A stretch of DNA of 64,000 nucleotides from Lederbergia citrea (GTDB lineage Bacteria > Bacillota > Bacilli > Bacillales > Bacillaceae_C): NCBI RefSeq assembly GCF_018343525.1, contig NZ_JAGYPH010000002.1:558001-622000 (forward strand). Direction: 5' to 3'. The translations under genes and the position numbers were made by a program. Below, one piece after another: positions 42,469-51,174 of the stretch; the first letter of the stretch is position 1, and each line of letters begins with the position of its first letter. A model generated the notes under the pieces. It was not told the origin of the DNA and ran no database searches. It was given only the letters and a program-made list of their open reading frames with translations.

Positions 42469-43272
42469 ATGAATCTTGTTTCGCAAATAATTAAAGAGCA
42501 TATAAATAACATTCGCTTAATCTTTCTAATGGCTAAATATAATACTAAAAGTAAATATCAAATGCACTATCTCGGTGCATTTTGGCAATTCTTGTTACCC
42601 ATAATTCAAATAGGTATTTATTGGTTTGTTTTTGGTATAGGTATTAGGGGAGGGGCTCCGGTAGGAGAAGTTCCTTACTTTATTTGGTTACTCACTGGCT
42701 TGGTTCCATGGATGTTTATAGGGCCTACTATTACACAGGCGGCTAATAGTGTTTATGCAAAGATAAGCCTTGTTTCAAAAATGAAATTTCCAGTAAGTAT
42801 ACTCCCGACAATCACCATTGTAGGTAATTCAATTAATTTTATTGTTATGTTAATCATACTTCAGCTTTTACTGCTTTTAAATGGTCTTTATCCAACCGAC
42901 CAACTATGGCAGATAGCGTATTATTTAGTTGCCACCGGAGTATTTATGTTTTCGGTGTCACTGTTATTTTCTACCCTCTCAACAATAGTAAGGGATTTTC
43001 AAAATATGATTCAATCCTTTATCCGGATGCTATTTTTTTTAACGCCGATATTGTGGGATCCAAGTAGATTGCCAGAGCATTTTCATAATATACTAAAGTT
43101 GAACCCAATCTATTATTTAGTGGTGGGATATAGAAAGACATTTCTAGGTCAAGGCTGGTTTTTTGAAGATTTAACATATACTTTTTATTTTTGGTCATTA
43201 ACCTTATTCATATTATTTATTGGTTCGATGATGCATATGAAGTTTAGAGATAAATTTATTGATTATATTTGA
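42469..43272 (+). CDS. tagG: Teichoic-acid-type ABC exporter, permease subunit (second copy)
   Basis: 267-residue ABC-2 permease with six hydrophobic segments. [21 protein letters not shown] near residue 35 and [20 protein letters not shown] near the end align with the permease at 23988, so the two are paralogues that have clearly diverged. It lies 16 bp before its ATPase gene. Context (ManNAcA pathway, shared-module enzymes) suggests it exports the region E polymer or shares wall teichoic acid export. Ribosome binding site AAGGAAG precedes the ATG. Confidence 0.9.
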   Translation: MNLVSQIIKEHINNIRLIFLMAKYNTKSKYQMHYLGAFWQFLLPIIQIGIYWFVFGIGIRGGAPVGEVPYFIWLLTGLVPWMFIGPTITQAANSVYAKISLVSKMKFPVSILPTITIVGNSINFIVMLIILQLLLLLNGLYPTDQLWQIAYYLVATGVFMFSVSLLFSTLSTIVRDFQNMIQSFIRMLFFLTPILWDPSRLPEHFHNILKLNPIYYLVVGYRKTFLGQGWFFEDLTYTFYFWSLTLFILFIGSMMHMKFRDKFIDYI

Positions 43273-43288
43273 GTTGGAGGCTTTTATT

Positions 43289-44932
43289 TTGAAGCAACCT
43301 AAAGTTGTTTTTAAAAATGTAGTAAAAGAGTATACCTTATTCAAAAAGAAATCGGACAAACTCGTGGAATTTTTCATGCCCAAAAAGGGTAATCACAATT
43401 TTTATGCAGTTAGAGATGTATCTTTTGAAGTATATGCTGGAGAGACAATTGGGATCATTGGAATTAATGGTTCGGGAAAATCGACATTATCAAATTTATT
43501 GGCACAGGTAGTGCCTCCTACATCCGGAAGTATTGAAATAGACGGAGAAACTTCATTAATTGCAATATCTGTAGGATTAAATAATCAATTAAGTGGATTA
43601 GAAAATATAGAATTAAAATGTCTTATGCATGGTATGGGTATGGATGAAATAAAAAGAATTAAACCCCTTATCATAGAGTTTGCTGATATTGGGAACTTTA
43701 TTGACCAACCGGTTAAAAACTATTCTAGTGGAATGAGGTCTCGTTTAGGTTTTGCGATTTCTGTCCATACGAACCCGGATATCCTTGTTGTTGACGAGGC
43801 TTTATCAGTTGGAGATCAGACTTTCTATGATAAATGCATGACAAAAATTCAAGAGTTTAAAGATTCAGGAAAAACAATATTCTTTATTAGCCATTCACTT
43901 TCTCAAATTAAACAGCTTTCTGATCGTGTTCTATGGATGCAATTTGGGGAAGTTAAAGAATTTGGTGAAACAAGAAAGGTAATAAATTTATATAAGGAAT
44001 TTATTACCTGGTTTAATAATTTATCTGAAAAAGAAAAGAAACAGTATAAACGCGAAATGTTTGAAAAGCAGTCTGGACATCATTCTTTTAATAATAATAG
44101 ACAGATATCAAGGAAAGAGAAAAATAGAGGTGCAATTAAGAGAGACAATATTAATCCTTTTTATAAAATTCAACTTTCAATTTTATCTTTACTATTGATC
44201 TTTTCCATGTTTTTTATGGTATTAGGCAATCCCGCTGAGGCATTGGTGCATAAGTTCTCTGAACTTACGCTGGATAAAAGCGGGGGGAATGAAGTAGATG
44301 AAGAAAAGATGGATTCGGCTATTAAGAAATTGAATGAAAATGGATTTATTCAAGTAAATTCCGCAGACGTATTCAGAAACGAAGATCTTACAGAAAAGTA
44401 CAAAGAACTTAATTTTGCTAATGAAGTTAAAGTATTGGCAAAAGTCGATCAACACGTGTATCAAATTGAACAAAACAACGAAATAGGATATACATCTATA
44501 GATAATATTGATACAGAAATTAACTCATTGCAAAGTATTGATATTACTATCAACGAATTGCTCCCTATGTTAAGCGAATCATTTAATGATTCCTATCAAT
44601 TTTATCTTGCCTTCTTAGGCGGAGAAGAAACACAGTTAAAAGAGAAAATGAGAGGCATTACTGAAGAATTAAATGAAGAAAGTCAAAAAAAAATTGTATT
44701 AGGTTATGAAGATATAACCTACTTAGTCCATGAGGGATTAGTCAATGGAATTACTGTCAAGGTTACTGATTCATTACCAACAGAGGTGGAAAGTAAACTA
44801 AAAGGGCATTCAATAGTATCTACAGACGAGAAACTATGGTCTTTTAAATCGTCAGAATATAAGTTTTTCCTTAATTTAGAAGCGGATGAACTTACAATTC
44901 AATTTAACAATAAAATAGATTACGCCTCCTAA
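43289..44932 (+). CDS. tagH: Teichoic-acid-type ABC exporter, ATPase with external C-terminal domain
   Basis: 547 residues from TTG 43289, eight bases after GGAGG. The ATPase core has GINGSGKST near residue 58, [14 protein letters not shown] near 147, [11 protein letters not shown] near 168 and ISHS near 205. Unlike the copy at 24807 it continues through a basic linker into a transmembrane helix at about residues 291-315 ([20 protein letters not shown]) and about 230 extracytoplasmic residues. This matches the layout of B. subtilis TagH. The external part could contact wall enzymes or the emerging polymer. There is no terminator before the next gene, 144 bp on. Confidence 0.92.
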   Translation: MKQPKVVFKNVVKEYTLFKKKSDKLVEFFMPKKGNHNFYAVRDVSFEVYAGETIGIIGINGSGKSTLSNLLAQVVPPTSGSIEIDGETSLIAISVGLNNQLSGLENIELKCLMHGMGMDEIKRIKPLIIEFADIGNFIDQPVKNYSSGMRSRLGFAISVHTNPDILVVDEALSVGDQTFYDKCMTKIQEFKDSGKTIFFISHSLSQIKQLSDRVLWMQFGEVKEFGETRKVINLYKEFITWFNNLSEKEKKQYKREMFEKQSGHHSFNNNRQISRKEKNRGAIKRDNINPFYKIQLSILSLLLIFSMFFMVLGNPAEALVHKFSELTLDKSGGNEVDEEKMDSAIKKLNENGFIQVNSADVFRNEDLTEKYKELNFANEVKVLAKVDQHVYQIEQNNEIGYTSIDNIDTEINSLQSIDITINELLPMLSESFNDSYQFYLAFLGGEETQLKEKMRGITEELNEESQKKIVLGYEDITYLVHEGLVNGITVKVTDSLPTEVESKLKGHSIVSTDEKLWSFKSSEYKFFLNLEADELTIQFNNKIDYAS

Positions 44933-45076
44933 CCTTGTTGCTATGAAAGAGAATATTGTTACTAATATAATAGTTAGGTATAAACAGCTATGATAATAAT
45001 TGTTTTTCTATGTTATTATAATAATGATTATATAGATTAGATTAAATATTATTATCTAAATTATGGAGGAACAACA

Positions 45077-46222
45077 TTGAATAAGCGAATTAAAGTCATG
45101 ACTATCTTTGGTACAAGACCAGAAGCGATTAAAATGGCACCCCTAGTACTTGAGCTGCAAAAACAATCCGAGCATTTTGAATCGATTGTAACGGTAACAG
45201 CTCAGCATCGACAAATGCTTGATCAAGTTCTTGAGATTTTTGATGTCCATCCTGATTTTGACCTGAATATGATGAAGGATCGCCAAACATTGATTGATGT
45301 CACAACAAGAGGCTTAGAAGGTTTAGATCGTGTGATGAAAGAGGCTAAACCAGATATCGTTCTTGTGCATGGTGATACTTCCACTACTTTTGTAGGAAGT
45401 TTGGCAGCTTTTTATAATCAAATAACAGTAGGTCATGTGGAAGCTGGATTAAGAACTTGGGATAAATATTCTCCATTTCCGGAGGAAATGAATCGTCAAT
45501 TGACTGGTGTAATTGCCGATATCCATTTTTCACCGACTGATAAAGCAGCAAATAATTTAATTGCAGAAAATAAAAAGGAAGAAACTATTTTTATTACTGG
45601 TAACACAGCAATAGATGCTTTAAAAACGACTGTAAAAGCCGAATATTCACATGAAATTCTTGAAAAATTAGGAGAAGATCGACTTGTCCTATTAACCGCT
45701 CATAGACGTGAAAATCTAGGTGAGCCAATGAGAAATATATTCCGCGCTATCAAGCGATTGGTAGAGGAACAAAAGGATATACAAGTGGTGTATCCTGTTC
45801 ATTTGAATCCGGCTGTTCGCGAGCTTGCTGATGAAATTTTAGGAAATGATCCAAGGATTCATTTAATTGAACCACTAGATGTTATTGATTTCCACAATTT
45901 TGCAAGCCGAGCTTATCTCATTTTAAGTGATTCCGGTGGTGTGCAAGAAGAGGCACCATCCTTGGGAGTACCAGTATTAGTATTAAGGGATACAACTGAG
46001 CGTCCTGAAGGAATTGAAGCTGGTACGTTGAAATTAGCTGGGGTATTAGAAGAAGATATTTATCAAATGGCAACTGAATTGCTAACTGATAAAGTTGCAT
46101 ATGAAAAAATGGCCAAGGCTGCTAATCCGTATGGAGATGGAGAGGCATCGAGACGTATAGCTGAAGTTATTCGTTATTACTTTAAAAAGACAGATGAAAA
46201 ACCTACTCCATTTTCTGGATAA
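45077..46222 (+). CDS. mnaA: UDP-N-acetylglucosamine 2-epimerase (non-hydrolysing)
   Basis: MnaA/WecB interconverts UDP-GlcNAc and UDP-ManNAc. The 381-residue length and motifs are classical: FGTRPEAIKMAPLV near residue 11, TAQHRQMLDQVL near 41, HGDTSTTF near 96, HVEAGLRTWDKYSPFPEEMN near 117, TAHRRENLG near 208 and SDSGGVQEEAPSLGVP near 285. It supplies ManNAc for TagA and, through the WecC-like dehydrogenase at 29348, ManNAcA for an acidic polymer. TTG start after GGAGGAAC. A strong terminator follows. Confidence 0.95.
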   Translation: MNKRIKVMTIFGTRPEAIKMAPLVLELQKQSEHFESIVTVTAQHRQMLDQVLEIFDVHPDFDLNMMKDRQTLIDVTTRGLEGLDRVMKEAKPDIVLVHGDTSTTFVGSLAAFYNQITVGHVEAGLRTWDKYSPFPEEMNRQLTGVIADIHFSPTDKAANNLIAENKKEETIFITGNTAIDALKTTVKAEYSHEILEKLGEDRLVLLTAHRRENLGEPMRNIFRAIKRLVEEQKDIQVVYPVHLNPAVRELADEILGNDPRIHLIEPLDVIDFHNFASRAYLILSDSGGVQEEAPSLGVPVLVLRDTTERPEGIEAGTLKLAGVLEEDIYQMATELLTDKVAYEKMAKAANPYGDGEASRRIAEVIRYYFKKTDEKPTPFSG

Positions 46223-46284
46223 GTATCAGTTTGTTAGGTAATGGCATGTAAATAAAGTAGTGTGTCTACAAAATTCTTGAAGTA

Positions 46285-46318
46285 ACCCAGAGCAGACCGT
46301 GGCTCTGGGTGTTTTTTT
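46285..46318 (+). terminator. Terminator after mnaA
   Basis: ACCCAGAGC and GCTCTGGGT form a perfect 9-bp stem with an 8-base loop, followed by GTTTTTTT. Confidence 0.92.
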
Positions 46319-46593
46319 ATTAGGGGAAAGTAGCTCCGTGTACAAATGATTATTACACCAGCTTCCAACGCCCTCCAATAATGGGGGAATTTATAAGTTC
46401 CTCATACTGATTGACTATGCACTTTGTTCTCATGATTATTATGACTTTTTTTTGTAAATTAGTTATAGGAACTTTTACAAGTAGTAGCAAGAAAATAAGA
46501 AAATTAATATATTATTGATTTTTAAGAGAATAAAGTGAGAATTGTTTATGCACAAAAGAAGGTGCTTAAACATATTTATAAGGAGAATCTTCC
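46319..46593. other. 275-bp leader region before the small hydrolase gene
   Basis: AT-rich, no coding frame. AAAGTGAGAATTGTTTATG and other A/T stretches give no clear promoter. AAGGAG near 46580 serves the downstream ATG. Confidence 0.35.
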
Positions 46594-47574
46594 ATGTTCA
46601 AAGGCGAAAAAACATTTGAGAGTGAAAGAACTGTAAAATATTTTTACGAAAAATCTTATCAGAAGACAAATAATCTTATTATCATTTTCTCAGCTATGCC
46701 TGCTAAAGGGAAAATGCCTGGCTATAACTTTGTTAGCACTTTGAAAGAATTTGACTGTAATAAACTTTTTATATTAGATGATTTTGGATGCAGGGGATCT
46801 TATTATCTTTGTGAGAACAAAGACTTTTCCATAGAACGTTCCGTAATTTCTTTAATAAACTTTATCATTAAAGAAAATAAAATTGATAAGGTAATCACCT
46901 GTGGGTCAAGTAAAGGTGGATATGCAGCTCTGTATTATGGTATTAAGTACGGCTTTAGTAATATTATAGCTGGATCCCCTCAATATTTATTAGGTGAATA
47001 CTTAATTAATCAAGCTAAAGAAGGAGCTATTGCAAAATTTATGTCAGGGGCCATTGAAAAGGAAGATTACGAGTTTCTCAATAGAATAATGTCTGATATG
47101 ATTTCAAACTCACCAAATAAACCAAGGGTATTTATTCATTTGGGAAAAGGTGAGGCAAATTATCATAAACATGTAAAACCGTTAATGAAAAAGCTTGAAG
47201 AGAAGCAGATAGATTATCAACTTGATTTAGGAGACTATAGTAAGCATATTGATGTAGCGAAGTTTTTTCCACCCATCTTAAAAGAAAAAGTTAGAGAAAC
47301 TTTAGGATATCCTTTACTAAGGCTAGAAAAATCACTTGAAGGGAGACATCCATTAAATAAAAAATACGAATTTAAAGCAAAGACTGATTCAACGAGTAAA
47401 TTAGCATGGTATGTTTATTATAATGGTGAAAAAATAAATTCAAGTAAATATTCTTTTGATAGATCTTTTACTTTATCCTTTGATAAAAAAGGAAAATATC
47501 AAGTGAAAGTTTTTGCGATAAATGAGAAAGATTTTAAAGTATCAATCAAATCAAATATAATAGAAATAGTGTAA
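46594..47574 (+). CDS. Asp2-like/alpha-beta hydrolase with C-terminal shared module
   Basis: 326 residues, no signal peptide. Residues about 25-245 match the first hydrolase domain of the protein at 35036: PGYNFVSTLKEFDCNKLFIL, GSSKGGYAALYYG near 110 (serine nucleophile elbow), GSPQYLLGEYL, HLGKGEANYHKHV and LDLGDYSKHIDVA, supplying likely Ser-Asp-His. Residues about 250-326 are the shared module with LAWYVYYNGEKINSSKY and GKYQVKVFAIN. Asp2 of the accessory Sec system is a known glycan O-acetyltransferase with this fold, so sugar O-acylation or deacylation is a reasonable guess. The gene stands alone after the mnaA terminator. AAGGAG precedes the ATG. Confidence 0.75.
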   Translation: MFKGEKTFESERTVKYFYEKSYQKTNNLIIIFSAMPAKGKMPGYNFVSTLKEFDCNKLFILDDFGCRGSYYLCENKDFSIERSVISLINFIIKENKIDKVITCGSSKGGYAALYYGIKYGFSNIIAGSPQYLLGEYLINQAKEGAIAKFMSGAIEKEDYEFLNRIMSDMISNSPNKPRVFIHLGKGEANYHKHVKPLMKKLEEKQIDYQLDLGDYSKHIDVAKFFPPILKEKVRETLGYPLLRLEKSLEGRHPLNKKYEFKAKTDSTSKLAWYVYYNGEKINSSKYSFDRSFTLSFDKKGKYQVKVFAINEKDFKVSIKSNIIEIV

Positions 47575-47731
47575 TATCAACAATATTGTTGGAGTGTTCC
47601 ACTAATAACTTTTTTCAAAAATCTCCATTTATATTGGGAAAAGTGATTGATTGGTCAGTGACTATCATAATCCAATACTACAGCAAGAATTAACTATGTG
47701 AGTCTATGGTAGTTACTTTAAAGGTGACAAA

Positions 47732-48988
47732 ATGCATAAAAAGAAATTAATTTTATCGGTATTTATTATTGTTTTATTGACATCATTATTATTGTGGAAG
47801 ATACCTAATGATGAAGTGAAAAATGATGAATCAGTTACAAAAAATGACATACGTAAAGAAGAACTAATTACCCAAAGCCTTTATGATGAATGGTATGATC
47901 AGCAAACAACATGGTCAATTGATAATTTCCCTAAATACGGGAGTGATTATAAAGGAAATACATATGCTTGGGGTTGGAGTTATGTTGCTAATTCTTTAAT
48001 TGACATGTACGAAGCTACTGGGCAAGAAAAGTATTTAGATTTACTCGTTCCACAAGTGAGATATATTTTCACCCAAACAGATGAGAGATTATGGTTAGAG
48101 AGTTTTACTAATACTGGATTGTCGCTGCCTGCTTGGTCAGATAGAGGGCATTATACTTCAGGGGAGTTTAGTTATATTTATCCTGTGCATACCGGAATGA
48201 TTATTTTACCTATCTTACGTTTTGTAGATATAGTGAAGGAAAATAATTTAAGTAAATATAATGAACCAGCCACAGAATTCTTACAAGCAAGCGGGGAAGC
48301 ATTGGCTGTTCATAACAAAGATCAAATGTGGAAGGATATTTCGGAAAATGAAGGTTTCTACATGGGTCATCCATATGGAGAAGGCCTTGTGTCAGAAGCA
48401 AATAGGATTGGGATTCCAAATAGAGTATTCATCTACTTAGCTGCTGGGGGTTTATATGATAAATTAACCGGAGGTAATGATTATACTGAAAGGATTAATA
48501 AAAGTCTCAGATATTTTAAACACACATTAATTAAATATGATAAAAATTATGATTCATATTACTGGAGTTATTGGAACGATTTGGATCCCAACAGCTGGGA
48601 AGATATTAGCCATGCTGCATTAACAGTCTATGGAATATATATCCTCCACGAAGAAGCTGGCTTTTCAATATTCACGGATCAAGATTTAATTAGGTTTAAG
48701 AATATTGTATATAAAATTGTTAACAATGATTCGCCTCCAAAAGCTAAGAAATTTATTCATAGAAAAGTTACTGATAAAAATAGTTTTTATAAAATGGAAG
48801 ATAATCAATATTATTTTTCACTATTAAAATGGACTTTTTTAGGCATATACGATAAAAAAGTGCTAGAAACTTTAGAGCCCGTGTTTATAGAGGCCTATAA
48901 TCAGAAACGTAATACTGTTACTACCTTATCTGGTATTGCTACATATCTGAAAATAAAAGATCAATTAAAAGCTGAAAGAGAAAATTAG
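47732..48988 (+). CDS. Membrane-anchored alpha/alpha-barrel protein, possible sugar epimerase or glycosidase
   Basis: 418 residues. KKKLILSVFIIVLLTSLLLW near the N-terminus is a single anchor or uncleaved signal, so the rest should lie outside the membrane. The body is helical with repeated aromatic hairpins: TYAWGWSYVANSLIDMYEAT, PVHTGMIILPILRF, MGHPYGEGLVSEANR, YYWSYWNDLDP and WEDISHAALTVYGIYILHEE. This pattern fits a six-hairpin alpha/alpha toroid. D-glucuronyl C5-epimerase-like and lyase-like proteins share the fold, but I cannot see a diagnostic active site. Given the neighbouring uronate-type pathway and lyases, an extracellular uronate-modifying role is plausible yet unproven. Confidence 0.55.
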   Translation: MHKKKLILSVFIIVLLTSLLLWKIPNDEVKNDESVTKNDIRKEELITQSLYDEWYDQQTTWSIDNFPKYGSDYKGNTYAWGWSYVANSLIDMYEATGQEKYLDLLVPQVRYIFTQTDERLWLESFTNTGLSLPAWSDRGHYTSGEFSYIYPVHTGMIILPILRFVDIVKENNLSKYNEPATEFLQASGEALAVHNKDQMWKDISENEGFYMGHPYGEGLVSEANRIGIPNRVFIYLAAGGLYDKLTGGNDYTERINKSLRYFKHTLIKYDKNYDSYYWSYWNDLDPNSWEDISHAALTVYGIYILHEEAGFSIFTDQDLIRFKNIVYKIVNNDSPPKAKKFIHRKVTDKNSFYKMEDNQYYFSLLKWTFLGIYDKKVLETLEPVFIEAYNQKRNTVTTLSGIATYLKIKDQLKAEREN

Positions 48989-49058
48989 TAGATTGACAAT
49001 TTCAATATTACGTTAATAATACTCTGCAATTGATAGTTAGAAAAAGGAGTGAAGAGCA

Positions 49059-49208
49059 ATAGAAAATGGAGAGTTCCATCGGGACCTATTAAAAGAGATT
49101 ATGCAGTATGCCTATAATAAAAGCTATTCAGAAAATACCTCATTGCAGGAAATGATGATAGAGTTAGAAGAGCTTTTGGAGCCTTTGGTTAAGAACAAAG
49201 CTTCTTAA
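49059..49208 (+). CDS. Possible 49-aa protein with unusual ATA start, or remnant
   Basis: An open frame runs from a TGA at about 49050 to TAA at 49206. It codes ENGEFHRDLLKEIMQYAYNK, SYSENTSLQEMMIELEELL and EPLVKNKAS, a plausible helical protein. The only codon at a proper distance (9 bases) from the good AGGAG at 49045-49049 is ATA. The first ATG in frame (49110) would leave a 32-residue fragment. It may start at ATA, have lost its ATG by mutation, or be a remnant. The rest of gap 48989-49434 holds AT-rich sequence and the terminator of the next, opposite gene. Confidence 0.35.
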   Translation: MENGEFHRDLLKEIMQYAYNKSYSENTSLQEMMIELEELLEPLVKNKAS

Positions 49209-49330
49209 AAGGTTTTCTAAGTAGTATAGGTTTTTCCTAAACAAAAAATTATGCAAAACATTTAGATGCGGTTGAACTAACAACCATTGTCATCTAAAAA
49301 AAACTACGATCATTCATATTAAATTATAGT

Positions 49331-49369
49331 CAAATCCCCATCTATTTTTTATAAGGTGGGGATTATTTG
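49331..49369 (-). terminator. Terminator of the SGNH hydrolase gene
   Basis: AATCCCCA and TGGGGATT form a perfect 8-bp stem, with CAA and TTTG extensions, downstream of the minus-strand gene ending at 49435. Confidence 0.7.
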
Positions 49370-49434
49370 ACGTTTACGTTTTCGCCGAAATGAAAATCCC
49401 ATGTAAGTGTATCCTTAATATGGAATCCCCCTAT

Positions 49435-50244
49435 TTATTCTGCGACAAAATATTCCCGCAAGTATTCGTACCATAGTTCGTTACCTTTTTCATTCGAGGC
49501 GCTTTGGTCTTCAAGAAGATAGTCTTTAATTTCATCATTCATGCGGTCAGGCCATTTGCTCCAATGATCGAGGTATGGGATATCTTGATCGTTAGCGAAT
49601 TCCTTCAATGATTTAACCTGTCCTGCGTAAATGGGTCCTTTATGTACAGGGTGCGTGGGCTGGAGTATCACTACCGCGCTGCTGTTAGCCTCTTCCATGG
49701 CATCCATAAAAGTTTCGATGTTTTCATGATTCTTCTTTACTGCTATTTTTCCATTATCATTCAAAGTAAATGGCTCGAAGAGTACGAGGTCCGGTTCACC
49801 ATCAGCAATTTCTTCCATTTGCCCATTCTGAATGAATTGATCTGATTTAACATCATCGTATTGGTACAGCACAACGCTTAAAGCATTTTCTCCATAAGTT
49901 GCTTCTAGCTCTTTCTTCAGCATGTCTGCCCAGCCATCTTTACCACCTAACGCTTGTGAGCCGACGATTGCAATTTTGTATTTTTCATCATTCTCCAAGG
50001 CTAAGCGAAATGATTCTTGTGCCTCTTCCGGCCAGTTTTCCGCATACTCTAAAACTTTTAGATTAACATTCTCGTTTTCTCCCTTTATATTTGTTTTTTT
50101 TGTCTCAGGTTCAATATTAGCTGATTTAACAACAGTGCTGTTTAAAGAAACCTTTGTCTTATCTTTCCAATAAAAATAGCCATATGCTAGAAAGGCAACA
50201 CAAATAACCCCAGCAAGTGTAACGATAAATGCTCGCAATTCCAT
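49435..50244 (-). CDS. Membrane-anchored SGNH/GDSL-like hydrolase
   Basis: 269 residues on the minus strand. A transmembrane helix near residues 5-25 (FIVTLAGVICVAFLAYGYFY) leaves the rest outside. IAIVGSQALGGKDGWADMLK near residue 92 carries the GxS nucleophile of SGNH enzymes. LVLFEPFTLNDNG near 155 and VVILQPTHPVH near 195 fit later blocks, with the C-terminal DxxH-like LDHWSKWP near 235. Such proteins often act as O-acetylesterases or transferases on surface glycans. It is divergent to the capsule operon and shares its control region. GGGGG precedes the ATG. Substrate unknown. Confidence 0.75.
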   Translation of the reverse strand: MELRAFIVTLAGVICVAFLAYGYFYWKDKTKVSLNSTVVKSANIEPETKKTNIKGENENVNLKVLEYAENWPEEAQESFRLALENDEKYKIAIVGSQALGGKDGWADMLKKELEATYGENALSVVLYQYDDVKSDQFIQNGQMEEIADGEPDLVLFEPFTLNDNGKIAVKKNHENIETFMDAMEEANSSAVVILQPTHPVHKGPIYAGQVKSLKEFANDQDIPYLDHWSKWPDRMNDEIKDYLLEDQSASNEKGNELWYEYLREYFVAE

Positions 50245-50376
50245 AACCCCCTGAAATTATAGTACGATAACTAAAACTGAGTATTTATACCCAAGCCTTT
50301 TATCCCTTTATTACAGCGTCTTCATAACTTCTTTACAATAAATAGCAAAATCAGCAAACAAAATATGTAAATACTA

Positions 50377-50385
50377 TGCTATAAT
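50377..50385 (+). promoter_or_regulatory. Extended -10 element before the capsule operon
   Basis: TGCTATAAT is a consensus extended -10 about 46 bp before the first operon gene, with no obvious -35, in the gap shared with the divergent hydrolase gene. Confidence 0.55.
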
Positions 50386-50430
50386 AATACACATTATTGG
50401 AAAATTCTACAATCAGCTAGGGAGGATATC

Positions 50431-51174
50431 ATGGAAGAAACAATCAGCTTGAGAGAGCTTATGCAAACATTACGCAAGCGAATGAGTTTAATTGTCCTTA
50501 TAACATTGGCAGCGGTGGTTATTAGTGGAGCTGTCAGTTTTTTTGTATTAACACCGATTTACCAATCTTCAACGCAGTTGCTTGTGAACCAAGCAAAAAG
50601 TGACCAACCGATTTATAATCCAGCAGAAATTCAAACAAACCTACAATTGATTAATACATATAACGTTATTATGAAAAGCCCGGCAATTTTAGATAAAGTC
50701 ATCGATGACCTTGATCTTGATTTAACAGTAGGGCAGTTGAATGGAAAAATTACTGTTCAAAGCGAAAAGGATTCTCAAGTGGTTAACGTAACAGTGCAGG
50801 ATCCAAATCCGCATAAAGCAGCGGAAATCGCAAATCAAATTTCACAAGTTTTTCAAACTGAAATTTCTAATATCATGAATGTTGATAATGTTAGCATTCT
50901 AGCAAAAGCCGAAGTAGGAGAGAACGCTTCTCCCGTGAAGCCACAGCCATTATTGAACATTGCGATTGCCTTAGTTGTAGGCTTAATGGCCGGAGTTGGG
51001 CTTGCCTTCCTGCTTGAGTATCTGGATAACACGATTAAAACGGAGCAAGATGTAGAAAGAATTCTTGAATTACCAGTCCTTGGTTCAATTGCTACTTTTG
51101 ACGAGCAAAAAGACAACCGTCCAAGCAGAAATAATCGTAAATCAAGAGTAAGGAGTGAGACTGTTGGCTCTTAA
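50431..51174 (+). CDS. ywqC: Wzz/YwqC-type chain-length and BY-kinase modulator
   Basis: 247 residues. It has two transmembrane helices, at about 21-41 (LIVLITLAAVVISGAVSFFV) and 178-198 (LLNIAIALVVGLMAGVGLAF), flanking an extracellular loop, with the proline-rich SPVKPQPLLN before the second helix. This is the PCP-2a/Wzz layout. Its cytosolic tail activates the separate tyrosine kinase encoded next. It controls polymer length in Wzy-dependent systems. AGGGAGG precedes the ATG. It overlaps the kinase gene by 11 bases. Confidence 0.92.
   Translation: MEETISLRELMQTLRKRMSLIVLITLAAVVISGAVSFFVLTPIYQSSTQLLVNQAKSDQPIYNPAEIQTNLQLINTYNVIMKSPAILDKVIDDLDLDLTVGQLNGKITVQSEKDSQVVNVTVQDPNPHKAAEIANQISQVFQTEISNIMNVDNVSILAKAEVGENASPVKPQPLLNIAIALVVGLMAGVGLAFLLEYLDNTIKTEQDVERILELPVLGSIATFDEQKDNRPSRNNRKSRVRSETVGS

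Noticed and set aside
26012..48988. A heparin/heparosan biosynthesis locus, suggested by lyase-like, epimerase-like and dehydrogenase genes
   Set aside because: The dehydrogenase looks ManNAc-specific rather than glucose-specific, the epimerase call is uncertain, and heparinase II/III-like proteins occur in many capsule loci unrelated to heparin.
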